Below, piece by piece: positions 33,921 to 42,372 of a stretch of DNA of 55,048 nt. The translations under genes were made by a program, and so were the position numbers. Origin of the DNA: Clostridium sp. GTDB lineage: Bacteria > Bacillota > Clostridia > Clostridiales > Clostridiaceae. The first letter of the stretch is position 1, and each line of letters opens with the position of its first letter. The stretch covers positions 7,910 to 62,957 of the forward strand of contig NZ_JAUNLM010000005.1 in assembly GCF_030532265.1 (NCBI RefSeq), written 5' to 3'. The notes below the pieces were generated by a model. The model saw nothing but the letters and a program-made list of their open reading frames with translations. It was not told the DNA's origin and searched no databases.

Positions 33921-34381
33921 TAATTACACTCCCTATATGTTGCTTTATTATTTGGTGTTTCATATACAGTTATATAATCAATTTTAAAATTTTTATTTTT
34001 AATTACTTTTGAAAGCTCATTTTCAAGTTCACAAAAAAATAATTTACACATATTTTCTGCTGTTGATCTAACAGAAATATTAACTATTTTAAAATTCATC
34101 CTTCTACATGCATCTATAAAAATTCTTTCTTCATTTGTTACATTTTCATCAGTAAAAATTAAAGCATGATCATAATTTTTAAAATACTCTTTTATTATAT
34201 TTTTAATATCAGAAAAATCTATTATCATTCCTTTAGAGCTACCACTCTCTATTAGATTTTCTGCTTTTAGTCCATACTTTACCCTCCAACGATGCCCATG
34301 TAAATTTTTACATTTACCAGAATGTCCTTTTAAAAAATGACTTGAATCAAAACTTTCTTCTCCTTCTAAAAAATAACTCAT
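33920..34381 (-). CDS. queD: 6-carboxytetrahydropterin synthase (QueD)
   Basis: A 153-residue pterin-fold enzyme. Zinc ligands are His in FDSSHFLKGHSGKC and the HGH of NLHGHRWRV; the catalytic Cys is in KCKNLHGH, and the Glu in YETPNNKATY binds the pterin. It is the first gene of the que operon, read from a leader of about 200 nt that carries the preQ1 riboswitch and its terminator. GGAG precedes the ATG. Confidence 0.95.
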   Translation of the reverse strand: MSYFLEGEESFDSSHFLKGHSGKCKNLHGHRWRVKYGLKAENLIESGSSKGMIIDFSDIKNIIKEYFKNYDHALIFTDENVTNEERIFIDACRRMNFKIVNISVRSTAENMCKLFFCELENELSKVIKNKNFKIDYITVYETPNNKATYRECN

Positions 34382-34519
34382 AAAATTTTCTCCTTATTTA
34401 ATTATTTAACTAAATAAGACATTTCTAAATCTGTATTTTATTAATACATTATAAAATTCATTTTATAAACTAAAACATTTCAATAATTATAGTCATATAA
34501 TTAATTTAATATTTTTTGC

Positions 34520-34556
34520 ATAAAAAAAAGGGCATAAACTGCCCTAATAAACAAAT
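34520..34556 (-). terminator. Riboswitch-controlled terminator of the que operon
   Basis: Minus-strand AGGGCA (34545-34540) pairs with TGCCCT (34534-34529) around GTTTA, followed by TTTTTTT. Directly 5' of it lies TTTGTTTAT (34555-34547), the exact complement of ATAAACAAA in the riboswitch tail. When the tail is free it can pair here and reach into the terminator base; when preQ1 locks the tail in the pseudoknot, the terminator is free to form. Confidence 0.85.
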
Positions 34557-34581
34557 AAAAAATATATATAATATATTATAA

Positions 34582-34622
34582 TCCTAGTTTTGTTTATAGA
34601 CAGGATGGTTTCGAACTGTCTT
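34582..34622 (-). promoter_or_regulatory. preQ1-I riboswitch
   Basis: On the minus strand: stem AGACAG/CTGTCT (34621-34616 with 34603-34598), a 12-nt loop TTCGAAACCATC with C-rich end, then the A-rich tail ATAAACAAAACTAGGA. This is the tiny class-I preQ1 aptamer, which folds as an H-type pseudoknot in which the tail docks in the stem groove. It sits upstream of queD, the expected target gene set, and the terminator that follows makes it an OFF switch by premature termination. Confidence 0.92.
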
Positions 34623-34637
34623 ATTAAGTTATTTTTG

Positions 34638-34666
34638 CCATAATATAATTTTAATTCAAAAATTTA
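34638..34666 (-). promoter_or_regulatory. Probable promoter of the que operon
   Basis: Minus-strand TTGATT (34666-34661) and TAAAAT (34643-34638) with a 17-nt spacer lie just upstream of the riboswitch. Other AT-rich hexamers nearby could also serve, so this is only the best fit. Confidence 0.4.
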
Positions 34667-34749
34667 TTATAATCAACCCAAATTGTTTTATATCAAATTT
34701 AAAATATTTTAAATAATATATATTAATTCTAAAATATGGAGGCTTAAAT

Positions 34750-35037
34750 ATGGATTTAGGTTTTTTGCAAAATTATTGCATTCCTACTATAGTTGGAATT
34801 TGTTTATGCATTGGCTATGTAATTAAAAGTAGCTTACATTTTATTTCTAATAAATATATACCATTAATTATGCTAATACTTGGTTTATCATTAAATATCT
34901 TTATAAACAAATCAATTACTTTAGATATAATTCTTGCTGGTATGTTTTCTGGACTTGCAAGTACAGGAGTCCATCAAATGTTTAAAAACCTTATAAATGA
35001 ATCTAATTATACCAATAGTGAAAATAATAAAAAATAA
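34750..35037 (+). CDS. Holin-like small membrane protein (phage holin family)
   Basis: A 95-residue protein with three hydrophobic segments (residues ~10-27, ~33-52, ~58-75) and a charged, hydrophilic tail ending SENNKK. The size, the segments and the GLASTGVHQMFKNLI end resemble Hol44/Phi-type holins of Gram-positive phages. TGGAGG precedes the ATG. There is no lysin or other phage gene beside it: its left neighbour is the divergent que operon and its right neighbour phosphofructokinase. It may be a domesticated phage remnant or a cell protein used in export or lysis. Confidence 0.7.
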   Translation: MDLGFLQNYCIPTIVGICLCIGYVIKSSLHFISNKYIPLIMLILGLSLNIFINKSITLDIILAGMFSGLASTGVHQMFKNLINESNYTNSENNKK

Positions 35038-35063
35038 AAAGGACATTAAAAATGTCCTTTTTA
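35036..35063. terminator. Bidirectional terminator between holin-like gene and pfkA
   Basis: AAAAAGGACATT and AATGTCCTTTTT form a 12-bp stem with a 3-nt loop and A/T runs on both sides, between two convergent genes. Confidence 0.9.
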
Positions 35064-35093
35064 TTTTATGCGTAAACTAAATCTATATTTATC

Positions 35094-36044
35094 TTATAAA
35101 AGCAATTCCATAAGATTGTACTTGCTTTCCTTTATGTCTCTTTTCTTATTTACATCACATATATCAACACTTATCATATTATTGTCTTGAATTCCTACTG
35201 CTTTTCCAGATTCATTTTTTCTAAGAAGCTCTACAGCATGAATACCCATTCTTGATGCTAAAACTCTATCAAAAGCAGATGGATTTCCACCTCTTTGTAT
35301 AAATCCTAAAACCGTGTTTCTTACTCCAATATTTAATGTTTCTTCTAAATATCTTTGAAGATCTTCTATATTATACATTCTTTCAGTTATTATTATAATA
35401 CTGTCTTGCTTTCCTTTTTCTATATTCTTTTTAAGCTTTTGTGCAATTTCTTCAAAACTTAATTTTCTCTCTGGTGTTGATATTATATCGCCACCACCAG
35501 CCATTGCTGAATATAGAGCTAAATCTCCACAGTATCTCCCCATAACCTCAACTATTGTTGGCTTTTCATGTGATGCATCTGTATCTTTTATCTTACTTAT
35601 ACATTCTAATACTGTATTTAAAGTTGTATCAAAGCCAATACAATAATCTGTATACTCTAAATCATTATCGATAGTTCCAGGAATTCCAATAACCTTTACA
35701 CCTAATTCATGTAATTTATTTGCTCCTTGAAAAGAACCATCTCCACCAATTACAATTACAGCATCTATATTATATTTTTTTAAATTTTCTATTGCTTTCA
35801 TTCTTCCTTCTACTGTCGTAAATTCTGGACATCTAGATGTTTTTAGTATAGTTCCTCCTGCTTCTGAAATATAATCTACATCAAATTCACCAATCTTTTT
35901 AATTTCTTCATTTAAAAGACCTGTATAACCTCTCTTTATTCCAAAAGTCTCAATACCATAGTTATTAGAAACCTTTACTATAGCACGAATAACTGCATTC
36001 ATTCCTGGAGCATCTCCACCACTTGTTAAAATTCCAATCTTCAT
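35094..36044 (-). CDS. pfkA: ATP-dependent 6-phosphofructokinase
   Basis: A 316-residue PfkA-type enzyme: ILTSGGDAPGMNAVIRA (ATP site), VIGGDGSFQGA (GGDG, typical of the ATP-using group), the catalytic PGTIDNDLEYTDYCIGFDTTLN with Asp, VEVMGRYCGDLALYSA and FIQRGGNPSAFDR. It phosphorylates fructose-6-phosphate in the cytoplasm. It is monocistronic, without pyruvate kinase beside it as is common in clostridia, so it may be a second PfkA copy. GAGGAG precedes the ATG. Confidence 0.93.
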   Translation of the reverse strand: MKIGILTSGGDAPGMNAVIRAIVKVSNNYGIETFGIKRGYTGLLNEEIKKIGEFDVDYISEAGGTILKTSRCPEFTTVEGRMKAIENLKKYNIDAVIVIGGDGSFQGANKLHELGVKVIGIPGTIDNDLEYTDYCIGFDTTLNTVLECISKIKDTDASHEKPTIVEVMGRYCGDLALYSAMAGGGDIISTPERKLSFEEIAQKLKKNIEKGKQDSIIIITERMYNIEDLQRYLEETLNIGVRNTVLGFIQRGGNPSAFDRVLASRMGIHAVELLRKNESGKAVGIQDNNMISVDICDVNKKRDIKESKYNLMELLL

Positions 36045-36224
36045 AAATTTCTCCTCTGTATATCCATAATTTTGCTAATGTAATTGTATACACTTATATT
36101 ATTATAATAATACTTTTTTGCAAAATTATAAATAGTTAACCGGTAAATTTATAAAAATTTTTCATTTTTAAAACCTTAATATGATATTTCTTCAATTTAA
36201 TTAAATTAACCTTACAATAAAAAT

Positions 36225-37379
36225 TTATAAAGCTTTATTTAATATTTCTCTTGATACTTCTAATGTTACATCTCCATTTTCCCCTAAGTTTGTAAGTCCA
36301 TGTTTTTGTAATGAATTTATTACTTCATCAATATTTTTTTCATCTAAACCATAATCTGAAAGCTTTGTTTTAACTCCTAAACTTTCAAAAAATTCTCTTG
36401 TCTTACTTATAGCCATTTCAATTCTACTATCTTCATCCCCATCTTTTATGTTAAATACACGATCTGCATACTGCAATAACTTTTCCTTCTTTTCCTTCTT
36501 TCTTACACTCCATGATGCTGGTTGAACTATTGCTAAAGTTTTCCCATGATCTATTCCATATAAAGCTGTAAGTTCATGTCCTATCATATGAGTGCTCCAA
36601 TCTTCTGGAACCCCCATAGCTATTAAACCATTTAGTCCCATTGTTGCACATAAAACAAGATTTGCTCTTAAATCATAATCATTTGGATTTTCAATTGTAT
36701 CTTTACCGATTTCAATTAAAGTTTTAAGTATTCCTTCTGCTGTTCTATCTTGAAATCTTGCATCAACTGGATATGTTACATATTGTTCAACAACATGAAT
36801 AAATGTATCAACTACCCCATTTGCAACTTGAGTTTTTGGTAAAGTAAATGTTATTTCAGGCTCTAATATTGAAAACTTAGGGAAAACTAAAGGATTTCCA
36901 ATTACAAATTTTCCTTTATCATATGTTATAACTCCACCACTATTCATTTCTGAGCCTGTTGCTGGTAAAGTTAGTACAACTCCTATAGGTAAAGCTTTTT
37001 TGATTTTTCCTGATACTTCCCTTAATAAAACATCAGTTAAATCTCCATCATAATTGCAAGCTAATGATATAAACTTAGTTCCATCAATAACAGAACCTCC
37101 ACCTACAGCAAGTAAAAAATCTATTTTTTCTTTCTTAATTAAATCTACTGCCTTTATTAATGTTTCATATTTTGGATTTGGTTCAATTCCTGAAAACTCA
37201 AATACACTTCTATCTCCTAAAGCTTCTTTTACCCTTTCTAAAGTTCCAAACCTTTTAACACTTCCACCACCATAAAGAATTAATACTCTTGAATCATTTG
37301 GTACAAGACTACTTAGCTCCTTTATTCTATCCTTTCCAAATACTATATGAGTTGGATTGTAAAAATCAAAATTATTCAT
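36225..37379 (-). CDS. Iron-dependent alcohol dehydrogenase (butanol dehydrogenase-like), copy 1
   Basis: About 384 residues of the iron ADH family: ILYGGGSVKRFG (cofactor side), LLAVGGGSVIDGTKFI, LTLPATGSEMNSGGVI, and metal-site residues in NGVVDTFIHVVEQY, THMIGHELTALYGIDHGKTLA. It resembles clostridial NADPH-dependent butanol dehydrogenase (BdhA/BdhB/YugJ). The start at MNNFDFY (37377-37379) is chosen because the second copy starts there; in-frame starts six codons earlier exist. It lies about 320 nt downstream of the second copy with a terminator between, so the two are transcribed separately. Copy 1 and 2 are near-duplicates. Confidence 0.92.
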   Translation of the reverse strand: MNNFDFYNPTHIVFGKDRIKELSSLVPNDSRVLILYGGGSVKRFGTLERVKEALGDRSVFEFSGIEPNPKYETLIKAVDLIKKEKIDFLLAVGGGSVIDGTKFISLACNYDGDLTDVLLREVSGKIKKALPIGVVLTLPATGSEMNSGGVITYDKGKFVIGNPLVFPKFSILEPEITFTLPKTQVANGVVDTFIHVVEQYVTYPVDARFQDRTAEGILKTLIEIGKDTIENPNDYDLRANLVLCATMGLNGLIAMGVPEDWSTHMIGHELTALYGIDHGKTLAIVQPASWSVRKKEKKEKLLQYADRVFNIKDGDEDSRIEMAISKTREFFESLGVKTKLSDYGLDEKNIDEVINSLQKHGLTNLGENGDVTLEVSREILNKAL

Positions 37380-37397
37380 ACTCCTCATTCCTTTCAT

Positions 37398-37657
37398 ACA
37401 TAAAATTTAAGTTTCTAAAATAAAATTTATATTTTTGCATTTTATATATTAGCATACAAATTCTTTAAACCAGTAATTAATAATACCTTAAATACATTTA
37501 AATTTAATTATTATTGATAAGTAAATAAAACATATAAATAATTCTATTAATTAAAGTTTACTATAAACTAATGAAATATTTATAATATTAAGAAAAACTT
37601 ATAGTTAACATAAATAAAACAGAATTATTATATTAAAGATATCTCATTAAACCTTAA
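37398..37657. other. Gap between the two alcohol dehydrogenase genes
   Basis: AT-rich and non-coding. It must contain the promoter of copy 1; several TATAAT-like hexamers exist but none stands out. I see no riboswitch or palindrome in it. Confidence 0.4.
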
Positions 37658-37689
37658 ATAAAAAACCAATTAATTTATCATTAATTGGT
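37658..37689 (-). terminator. Terminator after alcohol dehydrogenase copy 2
   Basis: ACCAATTAAT and ATTAATTGGT pair around a 5-nt loop, followed on the minus strand by TTTTTTATTT. It begins 10 nt past the stop codon. Confidence 0.88.
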
Positions 37690-37698
37690 CTTTATTTT

Positions 37699-38856
37699 TT
37701 ATAACGCTTCTATTAATATTTCTCTTACTATATTAGGTGTTAAATCTCCTGTTTCTGATAAATTAGTTAGTCCTTGTTTCTTTAATGAATCAACTACTAA
37801 TTCAATTTGTTCCTTATTTATATTATAATTTGAAAGTTTAGTAGTTATATCAAGACTTTCAAAAAACTCTCTTGTTTTTTGTATAGCCATATCAGCTTTA
37901 TAATCATCATTACCTTCTGTAATATTAAATATTCTTTCTGCATATTGTACTAATTTTGCTTTCTTTTTATCTTTTCTTACAGTCCATAATGCTGGTAAAA
38001 CTACTGCTAAAGTTTTTGCATGGTCAATTTCAAATAAAGCAGTAAGTGCATGACCAATCTTATGAGTACTCCAATCTCCTGGAACTCCCATCTTAAGCAA
38101 TCCATTTAATGCCATAGTTGCGCATAGCATAAGATTTGCCCTTAAGTCATAATTTTCTGGTTCATCAATAGTTTTTCTTCCTATTTCAATTAAGCTTAAA
38201 AGTATCCCCTCAGCCATTCTATCTTGAAATTTTGCATCAACTGGATATGTTAAATATTGTTCAAGAACATGAACATATGTGTCAACAACACCATTTGCAA
38301 CTTGAGTTTTTGGTAAAGTAAATGTTATTTCTGGTTCTAATACTGAGAACTTTGGAAATACTAAAGGACTATAAACACTATATTTTCCCTTATCATATGT
38401 TATAACAGCACCACTATTCATCTCTGAACCTGTTGCAGGTAATGTTAATACAACTCCTATTGGAAGTGCTACTTTTATATTTTCTAAAGTAAAGTTTGGT
38501 ATTAATAAATCAGTTAAATTTCCATCATAATGTGATGCTAATGATATAAACTTAGTTCCATCTATAACAGAGCCTCCACCTACTGCAAGTAAAAAATCTA
38601 TCTTTTCTTTCTTAATTAAATCTACTGCCTTTATTAATGTTTCATATTTTGGATTTGGTTCAATTCCTGAAAATTCAAATACAATTCTATCTCCTAAAGC
38701 TTCTTTTACTTTATCTAATGTTCCAAATTTTTTAACGCTTCCACCACCATAAAGAATTAATACTCTTGAATCTGTTGGTACAAGATTATTTATATCCTTT
38801 ATTCTATCTTTTCCAAATACTATATGAGTTGGATTATAAAAATCAAAGTTATTCAT
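37699..38856 (-). CDS. Iron-dependent alcohol dehydrogenase (butanol dehydrogenase-like), copy 2
   Basis: A 385-residue iron ADH, collinear with copy 1 and identical to it over many blocks (for example LVILYGGGSVK-type start, LLAVGGGSVIDGTKFISLA, LTLPATGSEMNSG). Metal-site changes are small: it has THKIGHALTALFEIDHAKTLA where copy 1 has THMIGHELTALYGIDHGKTLA. The two should reduce similar aldehydes with NAD(P)H at the end of fermentation, perhaps with shifted substrate range. AAAGGAGG precedes the ATG. It lies 44 nt downstream of a MerR regulator gene and is probably read from that gene's palindromic promoter, unlike copy 1. Confidence 0.93.
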   Translation of the reverse strand: MNNFDFYNPTHIVFGKDRIKDINNLVPTDSRVLILYGGGSVKKFGTLDKVKEALGDRIVFEFSGIEPNPKYETLIKAVDLIKKEKIDFLLAVGGGSVIDGTKFISLASHYDGNLTDLLIPNFTLENIKVALPIGVVLTLPATGSEMNSGAVITYDKGKYSVYSPLVFPKFSVLEPEITFTLPKTQVANGVVDTYVHVLEQYLTYPVDAKFQDRMAEGILLSLIEIGRKTIDEPENYDLRANLMLCATMALNGLLKMGVPGDWSTHKIGHALTALFEIDHAKTLAVVLPALWTVRKDKKKAKLVQYAERIFNITEGNDDYKADMAIQKTREFFESLDITTKLSNYNINKEQIELVVDSLKKQGLTNLSETGDLTPNIVREILIEAL

Positions 38857-38900
38857 AACTTTTCCTCCTTTATATTTTATTTAAAATCTATATAAATATT

Positions 38901-39269
38901 TTAATGTCTATCCTTTATTTTTCCTTCATACATATTTAATTTAGCATCAATTCTATTTAAATATTCTCTTAATTCTTTTATTTGATTCTCTATCTTTTCT
39001 CTATGCTTTTCTATAAGTTTTTTTCTTTCTTCTAATGTATGGTCTCCTTCTTCATAAAGAGCTACTACATTTTTTATATCATCAATTGACATATTTGTAT
39101 CTCTAAAACACTTTACTATGTTTACCCAGTTTAAATCTTCTTCACTAAATATTCTGATTCCATTTTTATTTCTTTTTATATTTGGTATTAGCTTTTCTTT
39201 TTCATAAAATCTTATAGTATACTCACTTAATCCTGTTATTTTTGAAATTTGTCCTATAGTATATTCCAT
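38901..39269 (-). CDS. MerR-family regulator (AdhR/NmlR-like)
   Basis: A 122-residue MerR protein: YTIGQISKITGLSEYTIRFYEKEKLIP (winged helix), NKNGIRIFSEEDL, VNIVKCFRDTNMSIDDIKN and a C-terminal dimerisation coil. The single Cys, in the VKCFRDT segment near residue 71, is the position of the reactive Cys in aldehyde-sensing AdhR/NmlR proteins. The neighbours, an iron alcohol dehydrogenase and an operator of the MerR type upstream, fit control of aldehyde reduction. GGAG precedes the ATG. Confidence 0.92.
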   Translation of the reverse strand: MEYTIGQISKITGLSEYTIRFYEKEKLIPNIKRNKNGIRIFSEEDLNWVNIVKCFRDTNMSIDDIKNVVALYEEGDHTLEERKKLIEKHREKIENQIKELREYLNRIDAKLNMYEGKIKDRH

Positions 39270-39312
39270 CTTTATACTCCAATTTTTATATTAAATAATT
39301 TTTATAAATTAT

Positions 39313-39343
39313 ATTGTATTACTTAGAGTTTACTCTAAGTCAA
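39313..39343 (-). promoter_or_regulatory. MerR-type promoter with 19-bp spacer and palindromic operator
   Basis: Minus-strand TTGACT (39343-39338) and TACAAT (39318-39313) are 19 nt apart, the long spacer that MerR activators correct by twisting DNA. The spacer holds ACTTAGAGT-tt-ACTCTAAGT (39321-39340), a 9-bp-armed palindrome. The site precedes the MerR gene and alcohol dehydrogenase copy 2. Confidence 0.85.
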
Positions 39344-39444
39344 TAAGTTTATGTATTAACATTTTTTTAATTAGTAAAAATACCAATTCATTTCTAAATA
39401 AAAAATAATATAAATAAACTAAAATTAGAATATAATTGTTAAAC

Positions 39445-39486
39445 AAGAAAGGAGAGTACTGAAATAATCAATACTCTCCTTTTCTC
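39445..39486 (-). terminator. Terminator after the DUF2085 gene
   Basis: AAAGGAGAGTA and TACTCTCCTTT, with an imperfect inner segment, form a long stem immediately after the stop codon at 39486, followed on the minus strand by TTCTTGTTT. The T run is modest. Confidence 0.7.
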
Positions 39487-39845
39487 TATTTATTCAATAT
39501 AAATTTACTTATATATCTACCGCTATTTAATCCTAATTCTGCTGAAAATTTTAAAAAAAGTATAGTTGCTATACCTGCAAATATTCCCGTAATTAGTCTT
39601 CTAAAATTATTGCTTATCCATTTTCCTTTTAGCTGTCCTACTCCATCAATTAAAAGAGGAGTTATTAATAATACTATAATAGCAAAATTACTTTTACCAA
39701 CTATAATCAAATATATAATTCCTATTAAATATCCTAAAAGTATTCCCGTACATCTTGCACATATTGGAAACTGCTTACCTTTGAAAAAAAATGATCTTTC
39801 CGGTAGTCTATGACAAAAAAACATATAATGAAGTATTTTTTCCAT
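39486..39845 (-). CDS. DUF2085-family small membrane protein
   Basis: A 119-residue protein with the family signature FFCHRLPERSFFFKGKQFPI followed by CARCTGILLGYLIG, then two or three more membrane helices. The three Cys and one His in the signature suggest metal or haem binding, but no function is known to me. It begins 5 nt past the stop codon of the zinc-ribbon gene and has only a weak ribosome-binding site, so it probably relies on coupling to that gene. Confidence 0.85.
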   Translation of the reverse strand: MEKILHYMFFCHRLPERSFFFKGKQFPICARCTGILLGYLIGIIYLIIVGKSNFAIIVLLITPLLIDGVGQLKGKWISNNFRRLITGIFAGIATILFLKFSAELGLNSGRYISKFILNK

Positions 39846-39850
39846 ATGTA

Positions 39851-40138
39851 TTATAACTCACTTGCTATTCCAAGCATAAAGAATAAAATATAAATTATTA
39901 CCCAAACAATTATTCCACCTATCATCCATTTACAAATAAGTTTTGCTGAATTTGGCTTCTCATCCTTCCATAAAAAATATAATATTAATCCTACAACTGG
40001 AAAACAACAAGAAACTGCTCCTGCTAAGTTTGAAGGATTATCAATTTTTTTATCATCCTCATTATTAACTTTTACTCCACAGTGTACACATACATAAGCA
40101 TTATCATCGATTTCCTTACCACAATTCTTACAGTACAT
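39851..40138 (-). CDS. Zinc-ribbon small membrane protein
   Basis: A 95-residue protein with an N-terminal zinc ribbon (MYCKNCGKEIDDNAYVCVHCG) and two membrane segments (residues ~40-58 and ~68-90). This domain order, ribbon in the cytoplasm and hydrophobic tail in the membrane, recurs in the envelope cluster at 49-52 kb. GGGGGAAA precedes the ATG. It forms a two-gene operon with the DUF2085 gene. Function unknown. Confidence 0.8.
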   Translation of the reverse strand: MYCKNCGKEIDDNAYVCVHCGVKVNNEDDKKIDNPSNLAGAVSCCFPVVGLILYFLWKDEKPNSAKLICKWMIGGIIVWVIIYILFFMLGIASEL

Positions 40139-40339
40139 AATTTTCCCCCTAATATAAAAAAGTCTATTTAATTATAATATCAAATTTAATACTTTTTAGT
40201 AGTTGTTAGTAATTTTTACCTTTTATTAACTTTATTAATATAACTTTAATAAATAAAATTAATAATTGTATTATTAAAGTTATATTAAAGTAGTTTTAAT
40301 GTATATTTTTTATTACCTTTGCTATACAAACTTAAAATA

Positions 40340-40375
40340 AATAAAATAGACTGTCTAATTTTTAGACAGTCTATT
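40340..40375 (-). terminator. Terminator after htpG
   Basis: AATAGACTGTCTAA and TTAGACAGTCTATT form a 14-bp stem with a 3-nt loop, followed on the minus strand by TTATTTATTTT. It starts about 10 nt past the htpG stop codon. Confidence 0.88.
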
Positions 40376-40384
40376 TCATTCAAA

Positions 40385-42256
40385 CTATTTCATTAATTTA
40401 CATATATCATTTGTAAATTCTACTGGATCTTGGATGCTTAATCCTTCTACAAGTAATGCTTGATTATATAAAAGATTTGTATAAAGATTAAACTTCTCTT
40501 TATCATTTGAAAAAGCATCTTTTAATGAAGAAAATACTTCGTGATCTGTATTTACTTCTAATATCTTATCAGCTTTAACTTCACCATTATTTGGCATTTG
40601 ACTTAATATTTTTTCCATCTCTATTGAAAGTTCACCTTCACTTGATAAACATACTGGATAATTTTTAAGTCTACTTGAAGCTTTAACTTCTTTTATTTTT
40701 CCATTTAAAGTTTCTTTCATAGCTTCAAATATATCTTTATTTTCTTCATTTGCCTTTTCATTATCTTTTTCTGATTCTATTCCTAAATCTCCACTTGATA
40801 CTGACTTAAATTCTTTTTCGTTATAGTTCATAAGCATCTTAATTGCAAATTCATCTATATCCTCAGTGAAATAAAGAATTTCATATCCTTTATCTAATAC
40901 CATTTCTGTTTGTGGCATTTTTTCTATTCTTTCATTTGATTCACCAACTGCATAGTAAATATATTTTTGATCTTCTGACATTCTATCTAAATATTCAGCT
41001 AATGTTACCATTTTCTTTTCTTTTGATGAATAGAACATTAATAAATCTTTTAATGTATCCTTATTTGCTCCAAACTCATCATAAACACCATATTTTAATT
41101 GTCTTCCAAATGATTTATAGAATTTTTCATAAGATTCTCTATCATTCTTAAGCATATTTTCTAATTCATTTTTAATTTTATTTTTAATATTTTTAGCAAT
41201 ACGTCTTAATTGTCTATCATGTTGAAGTAATTCCCTTGATATATTAAGTGATAAATCTTGTGAATCAACTATACCTTTTACAAATCCAAAATAATCTGGT
41301 AATAAATCAGAACATTTTTCCATTATTAATACACCATTTGAATATAACTCTAATCCTTTTTCATATTCTTTTGTGTAATAATCATATGGTATATTTTCTG
41401 GAATATAAAGTATTGCATTATAACTTATCATACCATCAACACTTATATGAATATGTTTTAATGGTTTATCAAATCCAAATCTTTTTTCAAAATAAAAATT
41501 GTTGTAATCTTCATCTGTAAGTTCATTTTTATTTCTTCTCCAAATAGGAACCATACTATTTATTGTTTCTTCTTCTTTGTATTCTTCATATTCATTTTCT
41601 GTTCCTTCTTTAAGCTTTGATTTTGTAACATCAAGCTTTATTGGATATCTTATAAAATCTGAATACTTCTTAATTAAAGATCTTAATTTATACTCATCTA
41701 AAAACTCATCAAAATTTTCATCTTCTGTATTTTCTTTTAAATGAAGAATTATATCTGTTCCATGACCCTCTTTTTCTGCATCTTCTATTGTATATCCATC
41801 TACTCCGTCTGATTCCCATCTATAAGCTTTTTCTTCACCAAAAGCTTTTGTTATAACAGTAACCTTATCCGCAACTAAAAATGCTGAATAAAATCCAACA
41901 CCAAATTGTCCTATTATATCAAATCCATCTTTTAAATCATTTTCTTCTTTAAATTTAAGTGAACCACTCTTTGCAATAACACCAAGATTTTCATCTAATT
42001 CTTCTTTTGTCATTCCTATACCAGTATCAGATATAGTAAGAGTTCTATTTTCTTTGTTTGGAACTATTTTTATAAAATAATCATCTTTATTAAATGATAA
42101 TGAATTATCACCTAATGTTTTATAATAAATTTTATCTATTGCATCACTTGCATTTGAAATTAATTCTCTTAAAAATATTTCTCTGTTAGTATAAATTGAA
42201 TTAATTACTATATCTAATAATCTTTTTGATTCTGCTTTAAATTGTCTTTTTTCCAA
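40385..42256 (-). CDS. htpG: Chaperone protein HtpG (Hsp90)
   Basis: A 623-residue bacterial Hsp90. The N-terminal GHKL ATPase has [23 protein letters not shown] and [15 protein letters not shown]. The middle domain has [16 protein letters not shown] (catalytic Arg loop), and a C-terminal dimerisation domain follows. It starts at TTG (42254-42256) with GGGAGAG upstream. A perfect CIRCE element lies 38 nt upstream, so it is probably under the HrcA repressor, with groE and dnaK. That differs from Bacillus subtilis, where htpG is not in the CIRCE regulon. Confidence 0.97.
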   Translation of the reverse strand: MEKRQFKAESKRLLDIVINSIYTNREIFLRELISNASDAIDKIYYKTLGDNSLSFNKDDYFIKIVPNKENRTLTISDTGIGMTKEELDENLGVIAKSGSLKFKEENDLKDGFDIIGQFGVGFYSAFLVADKVTVITKAFGEEKAYRWESDGVDGYTIEDAEKEGHGTDIILHLKENTEDENFDEFLDEYKLRSLIKKYSDFIRYPIKLDVTKSKLKEGTENEYEEYKEEETINSMVPIWRRNKNELTDEDYNNFYFEKRFGFDKPLKHIHISVDGMISYNAILYIPENIPYDYYTKEYEKGLELYSNGVLIMEKCSDLLPDYFGFVKGIVDSQDLSLNISRELLQHDRQLRRIAKNIKNKIKNELENMLKNDRESYEKFYKSFGRQLKYGVYDEFGANKDTLKDLLMFYSSKEKKMVTLAEYLDRMSEDQKYIYYAVGESNERIEKMPQTEMVLDKGYEILYFTEDIDEFAIKMLMNYNEKEFKSVSSGDLGIESEKDNEKANEENKDIFEAMKETLNGKIKEVKASSRLKNYPVCLSSEGELSIEMEKILSQMPNNGEVKADKILEVNTDHEVFSSLKDAFSNDKEKFNLYTNLLYNQALLVEGLSIQDPVEFTNDICKLMK

Positions 42257-42293
42257 TTTAAATCTCTCCCTTCAAATTCAAAAGATATTTTTA

Positions 42294-42320
42294 TTAGCAC
42301 TCTTATAACTTGAGTGCTAA
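42294..42320. promoter_or_regulatory. CIRCE element (HrcA operator)
   Basis: TTAGCACTC-N9-GAGTGCTAA, a perfect copy of the consensus, lies immediately upstream of the htpG ribosome-binding site. Confidence 0.97.
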
Positions 42321-42372
42321 TGCATAATTTATATATATCACTATTTGAAATTTATGTCAATATTAATTTTCC

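Noticed and set aside
34598-34621. Plus-strand GGTTTCGAAC next to a stem, resembling a tRNA T-arm
   Set aside because: No acceptor, D or anticodon arms fit around it. The opposite strand makes a complete preQ1-I aptamer with terminator in front of queD.
34750-35037. Prophage remnant region around the holin-like gene
   Set aside because: No integrase, capsid, lysin or attachment repeat is visible on either side, and the neighbours are housekeeping genes.
36225-38856. The long repeat between the two dehydrogenases as an insertion or CRISPR-type array
   Set aside because: The similarity follows codons over the full gene length and stops at gene borders; it is a gene duplication.
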